From Pratylenchus scribneri (Eukaryota > Nematoda > Chromadorea > Rhabditida > Pratylenchidae), in NCBI GenBank assembly GCA_030063045.1, contig JAQSEB010000142.1, forward strand, positions 558,001-622,000: a stretch of 64,000 bases of DNA, in the 5' to 3' direction. The position numbers and the translations under genes are program-made. Shown here piece after piece: positions 22,506 through 33,089 of this stretch (position 1 is its first letter; each line of letters starts with the position of its first letter). The notes below the pieces were generated by a model. The model did not search any database. It was given only the letters and a program-made list of their open reading frames with translations, and was not told where the DNA came from.

Positions 22506-25305
22506 ATGCGTCAATTCTTCATTAAGTTCGCCTTGGTGATGGCCATTTTCGTGCCAATTGCCTTTGCCACCACCCAATCGGAAATGCCGACCAAATTCCT
22601 TGGCTCATGGTCCGTTGATCACAGCGAAAATTTCGACGAATATTTGGAGGTTGGAATTTTAGTTTAAAAAAATATTAAAAAAATATTTTAAAAATCAAAA
22701 ATTTTTTATATTTATTTTAAGTTCCGAAAAATAATAAAAATTAAAAATATTTTAAAAATTTTGATTAATTTTAATTAAATATTTTGTACATATATAATTC
22801 AGTTTTAATAATTTTAATTAATTTTCCTAAATAAAATAATTTTTAAATTTTTGGATTTTATTCGTAAAATTTTTTAAAAATATTTTTGTAATTTACTGAT
22901 AATTTTAATTTTTTTTTCTTTGCTTTGATTTAACCCAAAATTTAATTACTTAATTTTAATAATTTCTCATTTATGAAAAAGAATTTTTTATGAAAAATCC
23001 GAATTTTTAAAATTATTATTTTCCTCATTTTTCTTTTCAGGCCAAAGGCTTTTAAGTTCCGAAAAATAATAAAAATTAAAAATATTTTAAAAATTTTGAC
23101 TAATTTTAATTAAATATTTTGTACATATATAATTCATTTTTAATAATTTTAATTAATTTTTTACCCCCAAAAAAATAATTTTTAAATTTTTGGATTTTAT
23201 TCGTAAATTTTTTTAAAATATTTTTGTAATTTTCAAGTAATTTTAGAAATCAAAAAATTTTTCCTTTGCTTTGATTTAACCTAAAATTTAATTGCCTAAT
23301 TTAATTTTTATAATAATTAAAAAAAATATCTAAAAATTCTAATTTTTAAAATTTATTATTTTCCCTATTTTCTTTTCAGGCCAAAGGCTATGGCTGGTTC
23401 ATGCGCCAAGTGGTCAAATTGGGTATGTGATGGGGGCAAAATGGGTTTGGGGCCCGTTTATTGCCTCTACAAATCCAAGTCCATCTTTTAGCCAGCATCA
23501 CCGGATGGCACATATGGCTGCAAAATTGAGGTTTGGAAATGCAAAAATATATAAATTTAATTAAATAAATTTAAAATAATTAAAAATTTAAATGCTAATT
23601 TTTTCCAGACTTCAAAGAACAGTGTGGATTGGCCAAAATTCCGCCTGGGTGAAGAATTCCAGGCTCTCTATTTGGATGATGCCCAGCACAAGGTAGTGGA
23701 GAAAAATTATTTTTAAAAAATTATTAAAATAACAAATTAATTTTTTTGTAAATTTTTTTGATAAAGCAAAAATTAATTTTTTTCATTAATTATTTTTTTA
23801 AAATAATTTTAAAAAAAAAATATATCAAAAAAAAATATTAATTTTTATTGTAAAAAATTCCAAAAATTTAATAATTAAAAATTTTCATTTTTATTATTTT
23901 GCATTCAAAAATTTTTTCTGGACGATGCCCAGCATAAGAATTGGGAAGAAAAATTATTTTAAAAAATTTATTAATTAAAATTAAATTTTTTTTTGTAAAT
24001 TTTTGTGAAAAAGCAAAAAATTAATTTTTTTCAATAATTAATTTTTCTAAATAATTTTAAAATATACATAAAAAAATATAATGTAATAAAAAATTTTTTA
24101 ACTGAGAAAAATTTTCTAAAAAATTAATAATTAAAAATTTCAAATTTTTATTATTTTGCATTCAAAAATTTTTTTTTATATAAAAATTAAAAAATTAATT
24201 TAAAAGGCAAGAAAATATTTTTGCACTAGAAAATTATTTGTAAAAAATTATTAATTAAAATAAAAGATTAATTTTTTTTTTGTAAATTTTTGTGAAAAAG
24301 CAAAAAATTGATTTTTTCAATAATTAATTTTTCTAAATAATTTTAAAAATTTATATCAAAAAATATTTAAAAATGTTAATAAAATATTTTTACTGGAAAA
24401 AATATTGTAAAAATTAATAATTAAAAATTTCATTTAAATTTTTTAATTCAGATTTTGTTCACCTATGATCCGGCCGAGGACGCGCTTGTCGAGAAGCACA
24501 CCAAAGTGGATGCACCCGATGAGCAGCCGGATGTGTACAAATATGTGATCGATTCGGAGGGATGGCTGGTCATGGTGAGTTATACGAAAAATTTAATTAA
24601 CTGGGATCAGTAATGAAAAGTTCGGTTATTTTATTTCCGGAACGTTTAGGGAAAAAGGCAAATTTTTATGCCACCCGAATTTTGGACAAATCTAATTTAG
24701 CTAAATTTTGTAGTTTGTGTCCTCTTTTTTGTTAAGAAGGTAAAAAGTGAAGGTTCCCTCTTTTATTCATTAGGATTAAGTTTAGGGTTAAGCAGGGATA
24801 AGGATGGCATAAAATCACCTCACAGTAACCCCAAACCCCCTATCACAACACCCATCCCTTCAATTTTCCTACTTTTGGGTTAAGATTTTTTAGGGTATTT
24901 TTATATCATAATGATTGAAAAAAATAATTGGCCAAAAAATTATGGTCAAAAACTAAAACTGCTAGATTTTTGATATATTTTCTACTTTATGGGTGATAAG
25001 TTTTTTTCATTTTTCCATTTAATTCCATAAAATTTTCCTTAATTCATCTGGGAATTTAGGTCACTAAAATAGTACAAAATTTGCCAAAATTTGAAGCTAT
25101 AATCACTTGAAAAATAGAATCAATAAGCAAAATTTTTGGGTGCACAAATTTAGTTTGGTAATTTCGGATTTCCGTGAACAAAAATTCCAATTGGTCTATT
25201 AATTCAAATATTTTGAAAATAAAATTAATTTAAATTTCTTTCCATTTTCAGCACATGGAATACAACGGCGTGAAGACCAAGCGTTTCTACAAGAAGAACA
25301 ATTGA
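22506..25305 (+). CDS. Secreted fatty-acid-binding protein (nematode LBP / As-p18 type)
   Basis: Lipid-binding beta-barrel protein of the nematode secreted LBP class, expected to carry fatty acids in body or egg fluids. Six exons join in phase: 22506-22649, 23380-23422, 23496-23530, 23609-23692, 24452-24574, 25252-25305, giving 160 aa. A signal peptide spans about residues 1-21 (FFIKFALVMAIFVPIAFA). Family blocks: MPTKFLGSWSVDHSENFDEY, AKGYGWFMRQVVKLA, KFRLGEEFQ, VEKHTKVD and the C-terminal MEYNGVKTKRFYKK, which contains the Arg/Tyr fatty-acid carboxylate pair. The exon 3 acceptor is GCCAG|CA at 23495, chosen because the nearer TAG gives a stop. A poly(A) signal AATAAA follows at about 25494. 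Introns 1 and 4 have grown by internal tandem duplication. Confidence 0.95.
22715..23379 (+). repeat. Tandem duplication in LBP intron 1 with decoy splice acceptor
   Basis: A segment of about 330 bp (AAGTTCCGAAAAATAATAAA to TTTTCAGGCCAAAGGC) occurs twice. The first copy ends at 23031-23054 in a perfect acceptor TTTTCAG followed by GCCAAAGGCTTTTAA, that is, the first bases of exon 2 then a stop. The true exon 2 begins at 23380. Confidence 0.85.
23640..24450 (+). repeat. Tandem repeats in LBP intron 4 derived from the exon 4 end
   Basis: The exon 4 3' end (GGATGATGCCCAGCACAAG at 23674-23692) recurs as GGACGATGCCCAGCATAAG at about 23921-23939, with the following intron sequence (GAAAAATTATTTT...). 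A third, more diverged unit starts near 24210. Units are about 250-270 bp. Confidence 0.8.
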
Positions 25306-25955
25306 ATTGTGTGAGGCCAATGGAATGAGGAAGAAGGATGAATAATGAAAATGTGGCCTTCGAATATATTTTTGAGATGGAAAATTCCACATAACCACCC
25401 CTATTCCCTCCTATTTTTATAATAATCTGCGAATAATTCATTTCCAATTTTGCTATTTGCCATATATAATTAATGCGGAATAACTATTCAGGAATAAAAT
25501 GAATGACTAAATTTAAATTTTGACTATTTGAAACAATATTTAATTGAATATTGGCAAAATAATTCAAAAGTAAGTTAGAGGGAAGCCTCAATTTTAATTG
25601 TTGCCAAATTTGTCATTCAACAGCAATTAGAGTAAAAAAACGCAAAAAGATAACATTTTTGGCACATCTTTATTATCTATGGGCAGATTTGAAATTTTTT
25701 TGAGATTCTAGAAAATATTTTTTAGTTCATAAATTTACATTATTTTGTTCAAAATTAGTTCTTTGGGTATAGCTTTTTAGTGCTAGATCCTAGCCCTACC
25801 CCCCCCCCTCACCCACAAATCTTTTTTTGCCTATTAGAGCTCATCGAGAAACGTCGATTGATATATAGTTTGTCGAGGTTCGGTTAAAAGAGTTATAAAC
25901 AAAAAACCAAAATATGGTTTAAACGGTTTAATACTTTGAATTTTAGCCAAATCTA
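25306..25955. other. 3' flank of LBP gene, no gene seen
   Basis: Contains the LBP 3' UTR and, near 25840-25940, a fragment of the foldback family with CGAGAAACGTCGATTG and ATGGTTTAAACGGTTTAA words. Confidence 0.45.
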
Positions 25956-26633
25956 GCACGCCTATTGTAGGCGAGCATTGCTCTTTTAGTCCTCTAACCT
26001 TGCACGTCTACTGTAGCGGGCATTGCTCTTTTAGTCCTCTAACCTTGCGCGCCTACTGTAGGCGGGCATTGCTCTTTTAGACCTCTTATCTTGCACGCCT
26101 ACTGTAGGCGGGCATTGCTCTTTTAGGCATCTAATCTTGCACGCCTACTGTAGGCGGGATCTTGCACGCCTACTGTAGGCGGGCATTGCTCTTTTATACC
26201 TCTTATCTTGCGCGCCTACTGTAGGCGGGCATTGCTCTTTTATACCTCTTATCTTGCGCGCCTACTGTAGGCGGGCATTGCTCTTTTAGGCATCTAATCT
26301 TGCACGCCTACTGTAGGCTGGCATTGCTCTTTTATACCTCTTATCTTGCGCGCCTACTGTAGGCGGGCATTGCTCTTTTATACCTCTAATCTTGCGCGCC
26401 TACTGTAGGCGGGCATTGCTCTTTTAGTCCTCTAATCTTGCGCGCCTACTGTAGGCGGGCATTGCTCTTTTATACCTCTTATCTTGCGCGCCTACTGTAG
26501 GCGGGCATTGCTCTTTTAGTCCTCTAATCTTGCACGCCTACTGTAGGCGGGCATTGCTCTTTTAGGCATCTAATCTTGGGCGCCTACTGTAGGCGGGCAT
26601 TGCTCTTTTAGGCATCTAATCTTGGGCGCTCCG
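25956..26633. repeat. 46-bp tandem array (about 15 copies) with internal palindrome
   Basis: The unit contains GCCTACTGTAGGCGGGCATTG then CTCTTTTA. Each copy carries the palindrome GCCTAC-T-GTAGGC. A variable tetranucleotide region (GTCC, TACC or GGCA after CTCTTTTA) distinguishes unit types. One unit is truncated near 26157. Confidence 0.93.
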
Positions 26634-27066
26634 AATTCATTGAATATGGATTTTTATACCTCCGAATTCCTTAAATATGGATTTTTATACCTCCGAATTC
26701 CTTAAATATGGATTTTTATACCTCCGAATTCCTTAAATATGGATTTTTATACCTCCAAATTCATTGAATATGGATTTTTATACCTCCGAATTCATTGAAT
26801 ATGGATTTTTATACCTCCGAATTCATTGAATATGGATTTTTATACCTCCGAATTCTCTCAATATGGATTTTTATACCTCAGAATTCCTAAAATATGGATT
26901 TTTATACCTCCGAATTCCTTAAATATGGATTTTTATACCTCAGAATTCCTTAAATATGAATTTTTATACCTCCGAATTCCTTAAATATGGATTTTTATAC
27001 CTCAGAATTCCTTAAATATGAATTTTTATACCTCCGAATTCCTTAAATATGGATTTTTATACCGCC
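26634..27066. repeat. 31-bp tandem array (about 14 copies)
   Basis: The unit holds CCGAATTCCTTAAATATGG then ATTTTTATAC, with variants CATTGAA and CTCAGAA. It directly abuts the 46-bp array. It is followed at 27067-27140 by about three copies of a CCGCAAGnATGGTTTTCACTC unit. Confidence 0.92.
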
Positions 27067-27200
27067 GCAAGAATGGTTTTCACTCAGCCGCATCGATGTT
27101 TTTCACTCCACCGCAAGGATGGTTTTCACTCCGCTGAAAACGAAATTGATTTTATCGATTTTTTTGGAGTTGAAATGAAGAATGGAATAAAAATTCATTT

Positions 27201-27611
27201 ATGCTGCTGTTGGGAGTCTGTTTAGGGTTGTTAAGGTTTTTTAGGGTTCGGAGCATAGGAGTAGGTGGAGCCGGTGGGCCGAACGCATTCACAAACGCCC
27301 AATTGTCTTGTAAAATCAAATGCCGAACCGCAGAAGGCCAAATTGTTGAGGTAATAAAAAATGGCATCTCTGTGTGTGGGTGTCTGCTTTTGTGTTTTTG
27401 TTTTTTTTATTTTTGCTATCATTATTACACACACACACACACACACATAGGTTCCGTGGCATTTGCTCGTCCAACCCAAACATTTGCCGAAATGTGGACC
27501 AATTTCGATTGGGAAGACAGTTGGGATGAGAAAGAAGCAACAGCGGCGACTGAAGAGAATGCCGACCTGTTCATTTTCCCATTGGCTGTGCCAAAATTAA
27601 AAAGTAATTGA
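27201..27611 (+). CDS. Uncertain small gene with a signal-peptide-like start
   Basis: Possible two-exon gene. Met-LLLGVCLGLLRFF starts a hydrophobic stretch, then FTNAQLSCKIKCRTAEGQIVE ends at a donor (GAG|GTAATA, about 27350). A (CA)n tract precedes an acceptor at about 27450 (CACACATAG). Downstream, the frame reading TFAEMWTNFDWEDSW...ADLFIFPLAVPK is protein-like and acidic, but it joins the first exon in phase only if the intron is retained. Spliced in phase 0 it would read VPWHLLVQPKHLPKCG. Not recognised as any family; one of the two frames is probably wrong. Confidence 0.28.
   Translation: MLLLGVCLGLLRFFRVRSIGVGGAGGPNAFTNAQLSCKIKCRTAEGQIVEVIKNGISVCGCLLLCFCFFYFCYHYYTHTHTHIGSVAFARPTQTFAEMWTNFDWEDSWDEKEATAATEENADLFIFPLAVPKLKSN
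27427..27449. repeat. (CA)n microsatellite
   Basis: Uninterrupted CA dinucleotides in the putative intron of the small gene at 27.2-27.6 kb. Confidence 0.9.
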
Positions 27612-27689
27612 GAAGCAAATAAAATATGCAAAAATTTTGAAGCCTAGGTGGCAAAGGACTAAAAAGTATTGAGAAGCAAATAAAATTTT

Positions 27690-28080
27690 TGAAAGCGACT
27701 CCGAGGATGATGAACAAAATTGAAGACATAATTTTTGGTTGTAAATTTGGTGTGAATTTTTTTACGTTTTGAAAATGAAATAAAAAACGAAAATTGATAG
27801 ATTTTTATGATGCTTTTAAGCCATTAAATTTTATTTTAAAAGCCATTCACTTTTTAATGTAAAATCCATTAAAAATGAAAAGCTTTTCATCTCATATTTA
27901 AAAAGTGACAAAATTTAAATTTTTAATTGAAAGATTATTAAATTCATTTTATTTCGATTCCTTAAAAAATGCAAAAAAACATTAAAAGCCTTATATTAAT
28001 ATCAAAAATAATTCCATTTTGAAAATGATTTTAAAATCAGCATTTTAAAATGTTTTTTTATCAAATTGATGAAATAAGAA
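27690..28080. repeat. Segmental duplicate of 30500-30880
   Basis: About 370 bp is shared, including (minus strand) an ATG followed by codons for SSILFIILG and about 300 bp upstream of it (GATGCTTTTAAGCnATT, AAAGCCATTCACTTTTTAA). The two copies diverge right after the ninth or tenth codon. Confidence 0.82.
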
Positions 28081-28156
28081 TTTATCTAAAATGATTGTAT
28101 TGAATTCATATGAAAAAAAAATAGTTAAATATTTATGAAGAAAACTCAGAAATTTT

Positions 28157-28392
28157 GGTACTTGTTATGTTTGAGTCCTCTTTTTGGGTCACCTTGGTAA
28201 AAGTGAGGAAAAGTGAAGGGTCCCCCTTTGGTTTTAGAGTTAGGGTTTGGGTGTTAGGATACATTTGAGATGATTTTTATATCATCCTAATCCCATCCCT
28301 AACATATCCCTGAATGACCCCAACCCTAAACCTGATGACCTATAGGGGGACCAAGCACTTTTCAAAAAGAGGATTCAAACTTAACAAGTACC
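28157..28392. mobile_element. GGTACTT foldback element, copy P2
   Basis: TIRs GGTACTTGTTATGTTTGAGT and the complement of ...CAAACTTAACAAGTACC, with a perfect 8-bp duplication GAAATTTT on both sides (28149-28156, 28393-28400). This copy sets the family's target-duplication length. Confidence 0.88.
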
Positions 28393-28938
28393 GAAATTTT
28401 ATATAATAGAAACAAATTAAAACACAGAATTCTCTCTGTCAACTCATGAGTCTGATTAGTGATTAAGATTGGTTATTGTTGGTTTCAGTTTCAGAAAATT
28501 GATGAAATTTAAAAAAAGTAAAAATTCCCAATGGATAATGGAATCTATAAGGGAAACTCGAAGAAATCTGATGGAAAAAAACGACTGATCACTAATTGCC
28601 ATAGGCAAAGTGTCCTTCTGCAGAATTGTAGGAAGCAGGGAATATTTTTTGAGGAATGAAAAGCAATAATAGTAAATATTTTTTGGGAGAATGTAACAAA
28701 ATTACCATCATTGTATAATCTAAGAAAAAATTTGTGGATAATTGTAAATTTTATTTATGCATTATTTACTTTCATCGGGAACAATGTAAATTGAAAATTA
28801 TTGAATTCTGGAAAATATTTTTTTTAATTTTCCCATCTTTGATGTTCATTTTAGACGCATGCCCTCATTCAATTGTTTTCAGCAAGAAATTCTAAATTTA
28901 TAAAAATTTTTCAAATAATAAATTTTTATAAATATCTT

Positions 28939-29573
28939 GATATTTATCTAGTTTACGTCCTCTTTTTACCCTAAAAAGGAAAATGTGAAGGAAAGTGAAG
29001 GGTCCACCTTTTGGGTATTAGGGATAGAGTTACGGGCTACGTGAGATGATTTAGACCCCATCATATCCGTAATCTATCCTTGATGAACCTAATACTAATC
29101 CTGATCAGGCATGACCACAGCTATAAATTTTCTATAGCGTAGCCGTTTTAGCCGTGGCTATTTCATAGTCGTAGTCGCCCGTAATCGCGTATTTTTTCAA
29201 ATTTTATAGCCGCGGTTAGAGCCGTATTTTCGAATAAAATTTCTTGGTCAAAAATATTTTTAAAAAAATAGCCCACTGGGAAAAATTTGCAAATTATTTA
29301 CAAAAAAAATTTAAAATAATGGCAAAAATTTGTCAATTAAAAAATAATAAATATTGATGGAGGGAATTTCATTAAAAAAAATTGTATATGGCGGCTATTT
29401 TGCGGCTAGCCGCGGCTATGGAGTTAATAACCGTTAGCCGACCGTAGCCGTCAAATTTTCCAAATTTAAAGCCGTAGCCGTGGTCATGCTTGATCCTGAT
29501 GATTAAATGTGGGGGGGGGGGATCCTTCACTTCTTCCTTCTTGAAAAAAGCGAATGTAAACTAGTTAAGTACC
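28939..29573. mobile_element. GGTACTT-family foldback P6, split by element E
   Basis: The left arm (ATTTATCTAGTTTACGTCC) and right arm (GTAAACTAGTTAAGTACC, ending 29573) are inverted. The middle is interrupted by the hAT-like element at 29106-29492. The right TIR overlaps the last codons and stop of the small Cys-rich gene at 29565-29857. Confidence 0.7.
29106..29492. mobile_element. hAT-like element E (387 bp), nested
   Basis: TIRs CAGGCATGACCAC and GTGGTCATGCTTG (12 of 13 match), flanked by a perfect 8-bp duplication ATCCTGAT (29098-29105, 29493-29500). The arms are rich in GCCGTAGCCG/CGGCTA words. Confidence 0.88.
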
Positions 29574-29857
29574 AAAAATTTTTTTACCGGAACATTTGCA
29601 CCCAATTTTGTCCATTTCTTCTTTGATGGTTCCATCTTCTTCTAATTTCTTGATTATCACGTCACATTGCCCACAGCCTTTTGCATTCACTTTAATAAGG
29701 GGAATTTTTAAATATTTATTATTGATTAAAAAACACTGACCAGGGAATTTGGGCGATGCATTGCAAATCATGGAAAAGCATGTTTTCTCAGGGCATTCTA
29801 CCATTTCCTGATTCAATTCGAACAATGGATTTCGCACAAATTGTTCGCATTTGTATT
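29565..29857 (-). CDS. Small cysteine-rich protein, probably secreted (5' exon unresolved)
   Basis: Two minus-strand exons join in phase across a 51-bp intron: 29741-29857 and 29565-29689. The peptide reads EYKCEQFVRNPLF...ECPEKTCFSMICNASPK, then NAKGCGQCDVIIKKLEEDG...DKIGCKCSGKKIFGT. It has nine cysteines in about 80 residues, but no family was recognised. A strong acceptor (TTTTCACAG) at 29858 implies an upstream exon supplying a signal peptide; MSSILFIILGISLVFFLG at about 30485-30538 is a candidate, but it joins in phase only with a GC donor. Alternatively translation starts at a Met at 29894. The last two codons and the stop lie in the TIR of foldback P6. Confidence 0.5.
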
Positions 29858-30469
29858 CTGTGAAAAGTAAAAAGCTTTTTTTGTATATTTTCATGGCACA
29901 AAATAATTTAATTTAATGGGAAAGTCAAACAAATTAATGGGGAGGCAGCCTATTCATAATTTTACTTCCCCTGGCACTTCTACGGCTACTGTTAAACGAT
30001 AATCTATTCCTAAACCTAATCTTATCTTAATCTAAATGACCTACACTAAATAAAATCCTACACTAGAATTGCTTTTGTCTCTGCCGATTTGGATTTAATG
30101 TAGATTAGGCTAAGTCAGGATCAGGATTAGTTTTAGGGTAGGGTAGGTAGGTAAGATTAAGTCCCGATGGAGTTAAGGGTAGAATGGAATTAATTAGGCT
30201 TCAGGACTCGGAATTTTTTCTCATATTGTTATACATTCATTAAAGTAACGTAGGAGGCAGAATAACGACTTTTCTTCCTCATTAATTTAAGTAGTACAAA
30301 TTTTAGTAATTTCAGACAAATAAATGATTTGGTCATTCAGTTTTCTTAAATTTTTTGTCAGTCATTTTTTTTACTTAAAAAATGCTTTTCTATTATAAAA
30401 TAAGCAACAAAAATTTCACAAAAATTATACAATAAATTTAATTAATTTAAAAAAGTTTTATTTTAATCA

Positions 30470-30538
30470 CGTGCCGGCATTGCCTCCTAAGAAGAACACT
30501 AGCGAAATTCCGAGGATGATGAACAAAATTGAAGACAT
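30470..30538 (-). CDS. Micro-ORF or signal-peptide exon MSSILFIILGISLVFF...
   Basis: An ATG on the minus strand opens 23 hydrophobic codons ending GGNAGT then stop. Hydrophobic residues 3-17 look like a signal peptide. Its first nine codons and upstream DNA are duplicated at 27.7 kb. It may be exon 1 of the Cys-rich gene at 29.6-29.9 kb (same strand, about 600 bp downstream) or a tiny membrane peptide. Confidence 0.35.
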
Positions 30539-30539
30539 A

Positions 30540-31388
30540 ATTTTTGGTTTTAAATTTGGAAGAAAATGATCTTTTATGTTATGAAAATGAAAAATAAAAT
30601 AAAATTTGATATATTTTATATGATGCTTTTAAGCTATTTAATTTTATTTTAAAAGCCATTCACTTTTTAAATGTAAAACACATTAAAAATTAAAATGCTT
30701 TTCATCTCATTTTAAAAAGTGATAAAATTTAAATTTTTTTTCCTATTCTATTGCTAAAATGTAATAAAAACCATTAAAGCTTTATGTAAATATTACAAAT
30801 AATTCCCATTCAAAAAGATTTTAAAATTCAACTTTTAAAATGTATTTGTTAATCCATAAAAACAGCAAAGTTTTGCAAATGCCCGCCTGAATTTTTAAAT
30901 TTTGCAATTGGTTGCCATTTTTGGATATTGATAAAAAGATTCGGGTTTTTTTTCTTAACAATGCTGGCGCGCATTCTTTTATGCTTTAAAATATGTTCAG
31001 AAGAAATGAGAATTGGAGTCGGAGGAGCATGGGAAACATAAACATCATAGGTGAAAAATTACTAGTGATACGTTAAAAATTTATGGAAAATTTATATTTT
31101 GAGACTCTTTATACTAAATAATTTACATACGATTTTAAAAAATTAATCCATGAAAAAAAAATAAAAATGTATTTGAATTCTATCAAATTAATTCTTTAAA
31201 AACGAAGATATTTTCGCCATCAAATTGATGATGATCATCAGATTTTAATTCAAGCAGTCAAATTAAAGGTGGTTGGAATATGTTCAAAAAAGAAGAATGA
31301 AAATGTAATGAAAATAAAAACTATATGTAAATAATTAATTAATCCATTTTCTTTTTTTTTCCAATTTTCTTCCTCTTCTCCCAAATTC
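30540..31388. other. Intergenic, AT-rich
   Basis: The first 340 bp are the duplicate of 27.7-28.08 kb; the remainder has no recognisable feature. Confidence 0.45.
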
Positions 31389-33089
31389 TTATTCAAGGAC
31401 TCTTCCAAATTCCTCGAATTGAAATTTTTCCTTGCCAAAGTTCATGTCGATAGAATCACCAGCATCGGCCAATTCGATAACCGGGAAAAGTGTGACATTA
31501 ACAAATTTTGATGGCAAAGCAGCTTTGCCTAAATTATTTTATTTTAAAATTTTAAATTAGTATTTTACCCAATAATTTGCCATTATAAGTGGCAAAACAT
31601 TTCATCGTCGAATTTGGATGATGGATAATGCCAATACCAATAATATCCCTTTTCTTGAAATATTCAAAGACATTTTCGAAATTGGTCCATGATCCATTGA
31701 TCATAATTCTATCTTTTCGCCAAAATCCAATTGAATTTGCTTCACATCCAAGCAATTTACCTTCCAAAGAAAATTGTTTCGTACAAAAACCGATGACAAT
31801 ATCGCCATAATTCCTGAATAATCGATGATGATTTTAGTAGGTCAAATTATCCATGCATGCATTAGGTAATCCTTACGAATTGGGGTCCCAAAATTTTTTT
31901 TAATTTTTCAAAAATTGATTTCCGGGGGTTTTTGGTGGTGCTGAACACGAATCCGACATCCATTTTGCCATATCTACCGTCTTGGTAAGATAATGCCGAC
32001 TATTGTCAAGAAAAAGTAAAGAGGGGACCAAGGCCAATTTCAAAATATTTTTAGTATAGTCATATTATAGCTCAATCGACGCAGCTCAGCGAGCTGAATC
32101 TAATTGTACAACTTTTATTTCATAATATTGCGATTGGCTCAAGTTAGAGGTCTAAATAGCTTACCAAGATGGCAAAATATGACGTAAAGAATGTCAGAAT
32201 CGTATTCTACGCCCCCAAAAACCCTCGGAAATCAATTTTTGAAAAATTAAAAAAAATTTTTGGGACCCAATTCGCAAGGATTACCATGCATTATTTTATT
32301 GTTTTTATAAAAAAAATATGTATTTATCCATTCAGTGTAAATAAGAATTATAATAATTACCGAAGCTTGTTGTTGAGAATTTGTACTTCAAAATAGAAGA
32401 CAATTTTTGGTTTAATGATTTCTTTCAAATTTAATAATGGAATTGGCAAGAGAACACGACCGCAATTCCAACCTAAGAAATAATATTTTAAATTAATAAT
32501 ATTCCTTTTTTTTTCTTTTCAATTTTTACCATCTTCTGTTCCGGAATGTTTTGCATCGAGTCCATCCTCAGAAATTGCCAATTTTGGTCCACAATCAGCC
32601 GAATTTAATTTATTCTTCTTCATTGCCTAAAAATTTTATTATTTTTTTATAAATATTCCATATAAATATTCCACCTCTTTAATGCTATTGATCATTTTCT
32701 GAACATTTCTGGCCAAAAGGCCATTTGGCATTTTAGTAAGAAGACCAAAAGCATTTTCAAATGGCAATGAACCAAATAATTCACTGAACAATTCGGCTGG
32801 CAATATTCGACAAGGAAATGCGATTTTTTTCTTGAAAAATTTTAAAAATAATAATTAAATATATATATAAATCTACCTTCTTCATATAAGCCTCAATTTT
32901 TGACATTTTTTCTTTCAATTCATGAATTTCTTCCGTTAATTTTGAATTTTCTTCTTCCAATTTTGCATTTTTTCCTTTCAATGCAACATTTTCTCCATTT
33001 ATTTGGCCAATTCTTTTATTGTTTTCTTCCTTCAATTTCTCAATTTCATTTTGCAATTCAATGGTTTTATGACTGACTTGTTTTTCCAT
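31389..33089 (-). CDS. Coiled-coil plus SPRY-domain protein
   Basis: Six minus-strand exons join in phase: 32877-33089, 32675-32830, 32530-32626, 32361-32472, 31569-31813, 31389-31528, giving 320 aa. Residues 1-71 are a heptad-rich coiled coil (ELQNEIEKLKEENN...LTEEIHELKEKMSK). Residues 72-123 hold a Leu-rich helical block (LPAELFSELFGSLPFENAFG). From about 150 there is a SPRY/B30.2-type domain: GWNCGRVLLP, VFYFEVQILNNKLR, GDIVIGFCTKQF, NSIGFWRKD, DIIGIGI, CFATYNGKLLG and FPVIELADAGDSIDMNFG. SPRY domains bind protein partners, so a scaffolding or ligase-adaptor role is an inference. No signal peptide is present, unlike secreted SPRYSEC effectors. Intron 4 holds a foldback element. Confidence 0.86.
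31865..32285. mobile_element. GGTAATCC foldback element (421 bp)
   Basis: Ends GGTAATCCTTACGAATTGGG and the inverted CCCAATTCGCAAGGATTACC, with a perfect 8-bp target duplication ATGCATTA (31857-31864, 32286-32293). Same family as 48301-48918. It lies in intron 4 of the SPRY gene. Confidence 0.9.

Noticed and set aside
23482..23496. LBP exon 3 starting at the first TTTTAG (23491)
   Set aside because: That join gives KLASITGWHIWLQN then a stop; using the next AG four bases on gives an open frame with family-like sequence.
25956..26633. CRISPR-like array of palindromic repeats
   Set aside because: Repeats are contiguous with no unique spacers, and the genome is eukaryotic.
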